Source: Pavlovales sp. CCMP2436 | Taxonomy: Eukaryota; Haptophyta; Pavlovophyceae; Pavlovales | Reading direction: 5' to 3' | DNA: 22,734 nt | Assembly: GCA_026770615.1 (NCBI GenBank) | Contig: MU631475.1 | Location: 155,573 to 178,306, forward strand | In this document: positions 22,451 through 22,734 of the stretch, one piece after another | How the letters are laid out: each line of letters starts with the position of its first letter | How positions within the stretch are numbered: the stretch's first letter is position 1 | The notes under the pieces: generated by a model | The model's database searches: none | What the model saw: the letters and a program-made list of their open reading frames with translations, nothing else | Told to the model about the DNA's origin: nothing | Translations under genes and position numbers: made by a program

Positions 22451-22734
22451 TTAGATACGAGGGCAGCGGGCAGGGGCAGTCAGTGCATAGTCAGAAGCAG
22501 GCGCACCCGTGAAGGCGGAGCTTTTTGCTCCCTGGTGCCGCAGGTGGTAGCATTTAAAGTCAGCGTCGATGTCGAGGTGCCCGCGCGAGATGGCGTCAGC
22601 TGCGGCGTTGGTCTCGGAGAAGACGAAGTCGGCGGATCTCGATCCAACAGCGACGCTGCGCACGCCCGACTTGCAGCCAAAGCAGTAGTTGCGATACCGC
22701 GAGGGCATCCGCACCCTTCGTGTTGAGAATCCCA
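22451..22734 (-). CDS. Partial retroelement RNase H-end-like fragment
   Basis: A minus-strand frame enters from beyond the right edge and is open to a stop near 22451. It contains VFSETNAAADAISRGHLD, which resembles the 'N.AAD.LSR' signature at the end of the RNase H domain of reverse-transcribing elements (DIRS, Ty3 or related). Only this short motif supports the call; the rest is low-information. The 5' part lies outside the window. Confidence 0.35.
   Translation of the reverse strand, partial: GFSTRRVRMPSRYRNYCFGCKSGVRSVAVGSRSADFVFSETNAAADAISRGHLDIDADFKCYHLRHQGAKSSAFTGAPASDYALTAPARCPRI

Overview
The window looks like nuclear DNA of a GC-rich, intron-bearing eukaryote, probably a unicellular alga or other protist. 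Its central ~13 kb (about 5.5-18.4 kb) is an endogenous double-jelly-roll (DJR) DNA virus-like element of the polinton-like virus / virophage / adintovirus type. Three things mark the border: the element is AT-richer with dense, tightly packed genes, while the flanks are GC-rich, repeat-laden and split by GT-AG introns. No taxon can be named from sequence alone.

Left flank (1-5.5 kb): a minus-strand gene fragment runs off the left edge and carries a PD-(D/E)XK-like nuclease signature seen next to algal retroelements. After it come about 3.7 kb without a convincing gene, holding G-rich dispersed repeats, a perfect 24-bp inverted repeat and a long hairpin. Then follow telomere-like CCCTAA minisatellites and several unrelated tandem arrays, including a 104-110-bp repeat with a dimeric higher-order pattern. 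This looks subtelomeric.

Element (5.56-18.41 kb): the left plus-strand block has a large palm-domain polymerase-like protein, a spike with a discoidin-like domain, and a class-3-lipase-like gene interrupted by a host-type minisatellite. A convergent minus-strand capsid block follows: a minor capsid-like protein, a small Gly/Ala/Arg-rich membrane-active-like protein, and a DJR major-capsid-like protein. A 114-bp divergent promoter region separates it from the right plus-strand block: a coiled-coil protein, an A32/FtsK-type packaging ATPase, an SF1 helicase, a CoiA-like nuclease plus TV-Pol-like polymerase polypeptide that continues the helicase, and two unknown proteins with possible lipidation signals. 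The set covers replication, capsid assembly, genome packaging and attachment. No integrase, transposase, maturation protease or terminal inverted repeat was recognised.

Condition: four core proteins are broken but otherwise open. Frameshifts fall on homopolymers (T8 in the capsid gene, A5 in the helicase, G5 near the polymerase end), and in-frame stops occur in the left polymerase (TGA) and the minor capsid gene (TAA). This fits either a recent insertion in early decay or homopolymer sequencing errors plus a few real mutations; the helicase site could also be a programmed -1 frameshift.

Right flank (18.4-22.7 kb): a possible truncated ORF, then a Cys-rich GC-rich gene whose downstream exons join in phase across four candidate GT-AG introns, and at the right edge a minus-strand fragment resembling the end of a retroelement RNase H domain.
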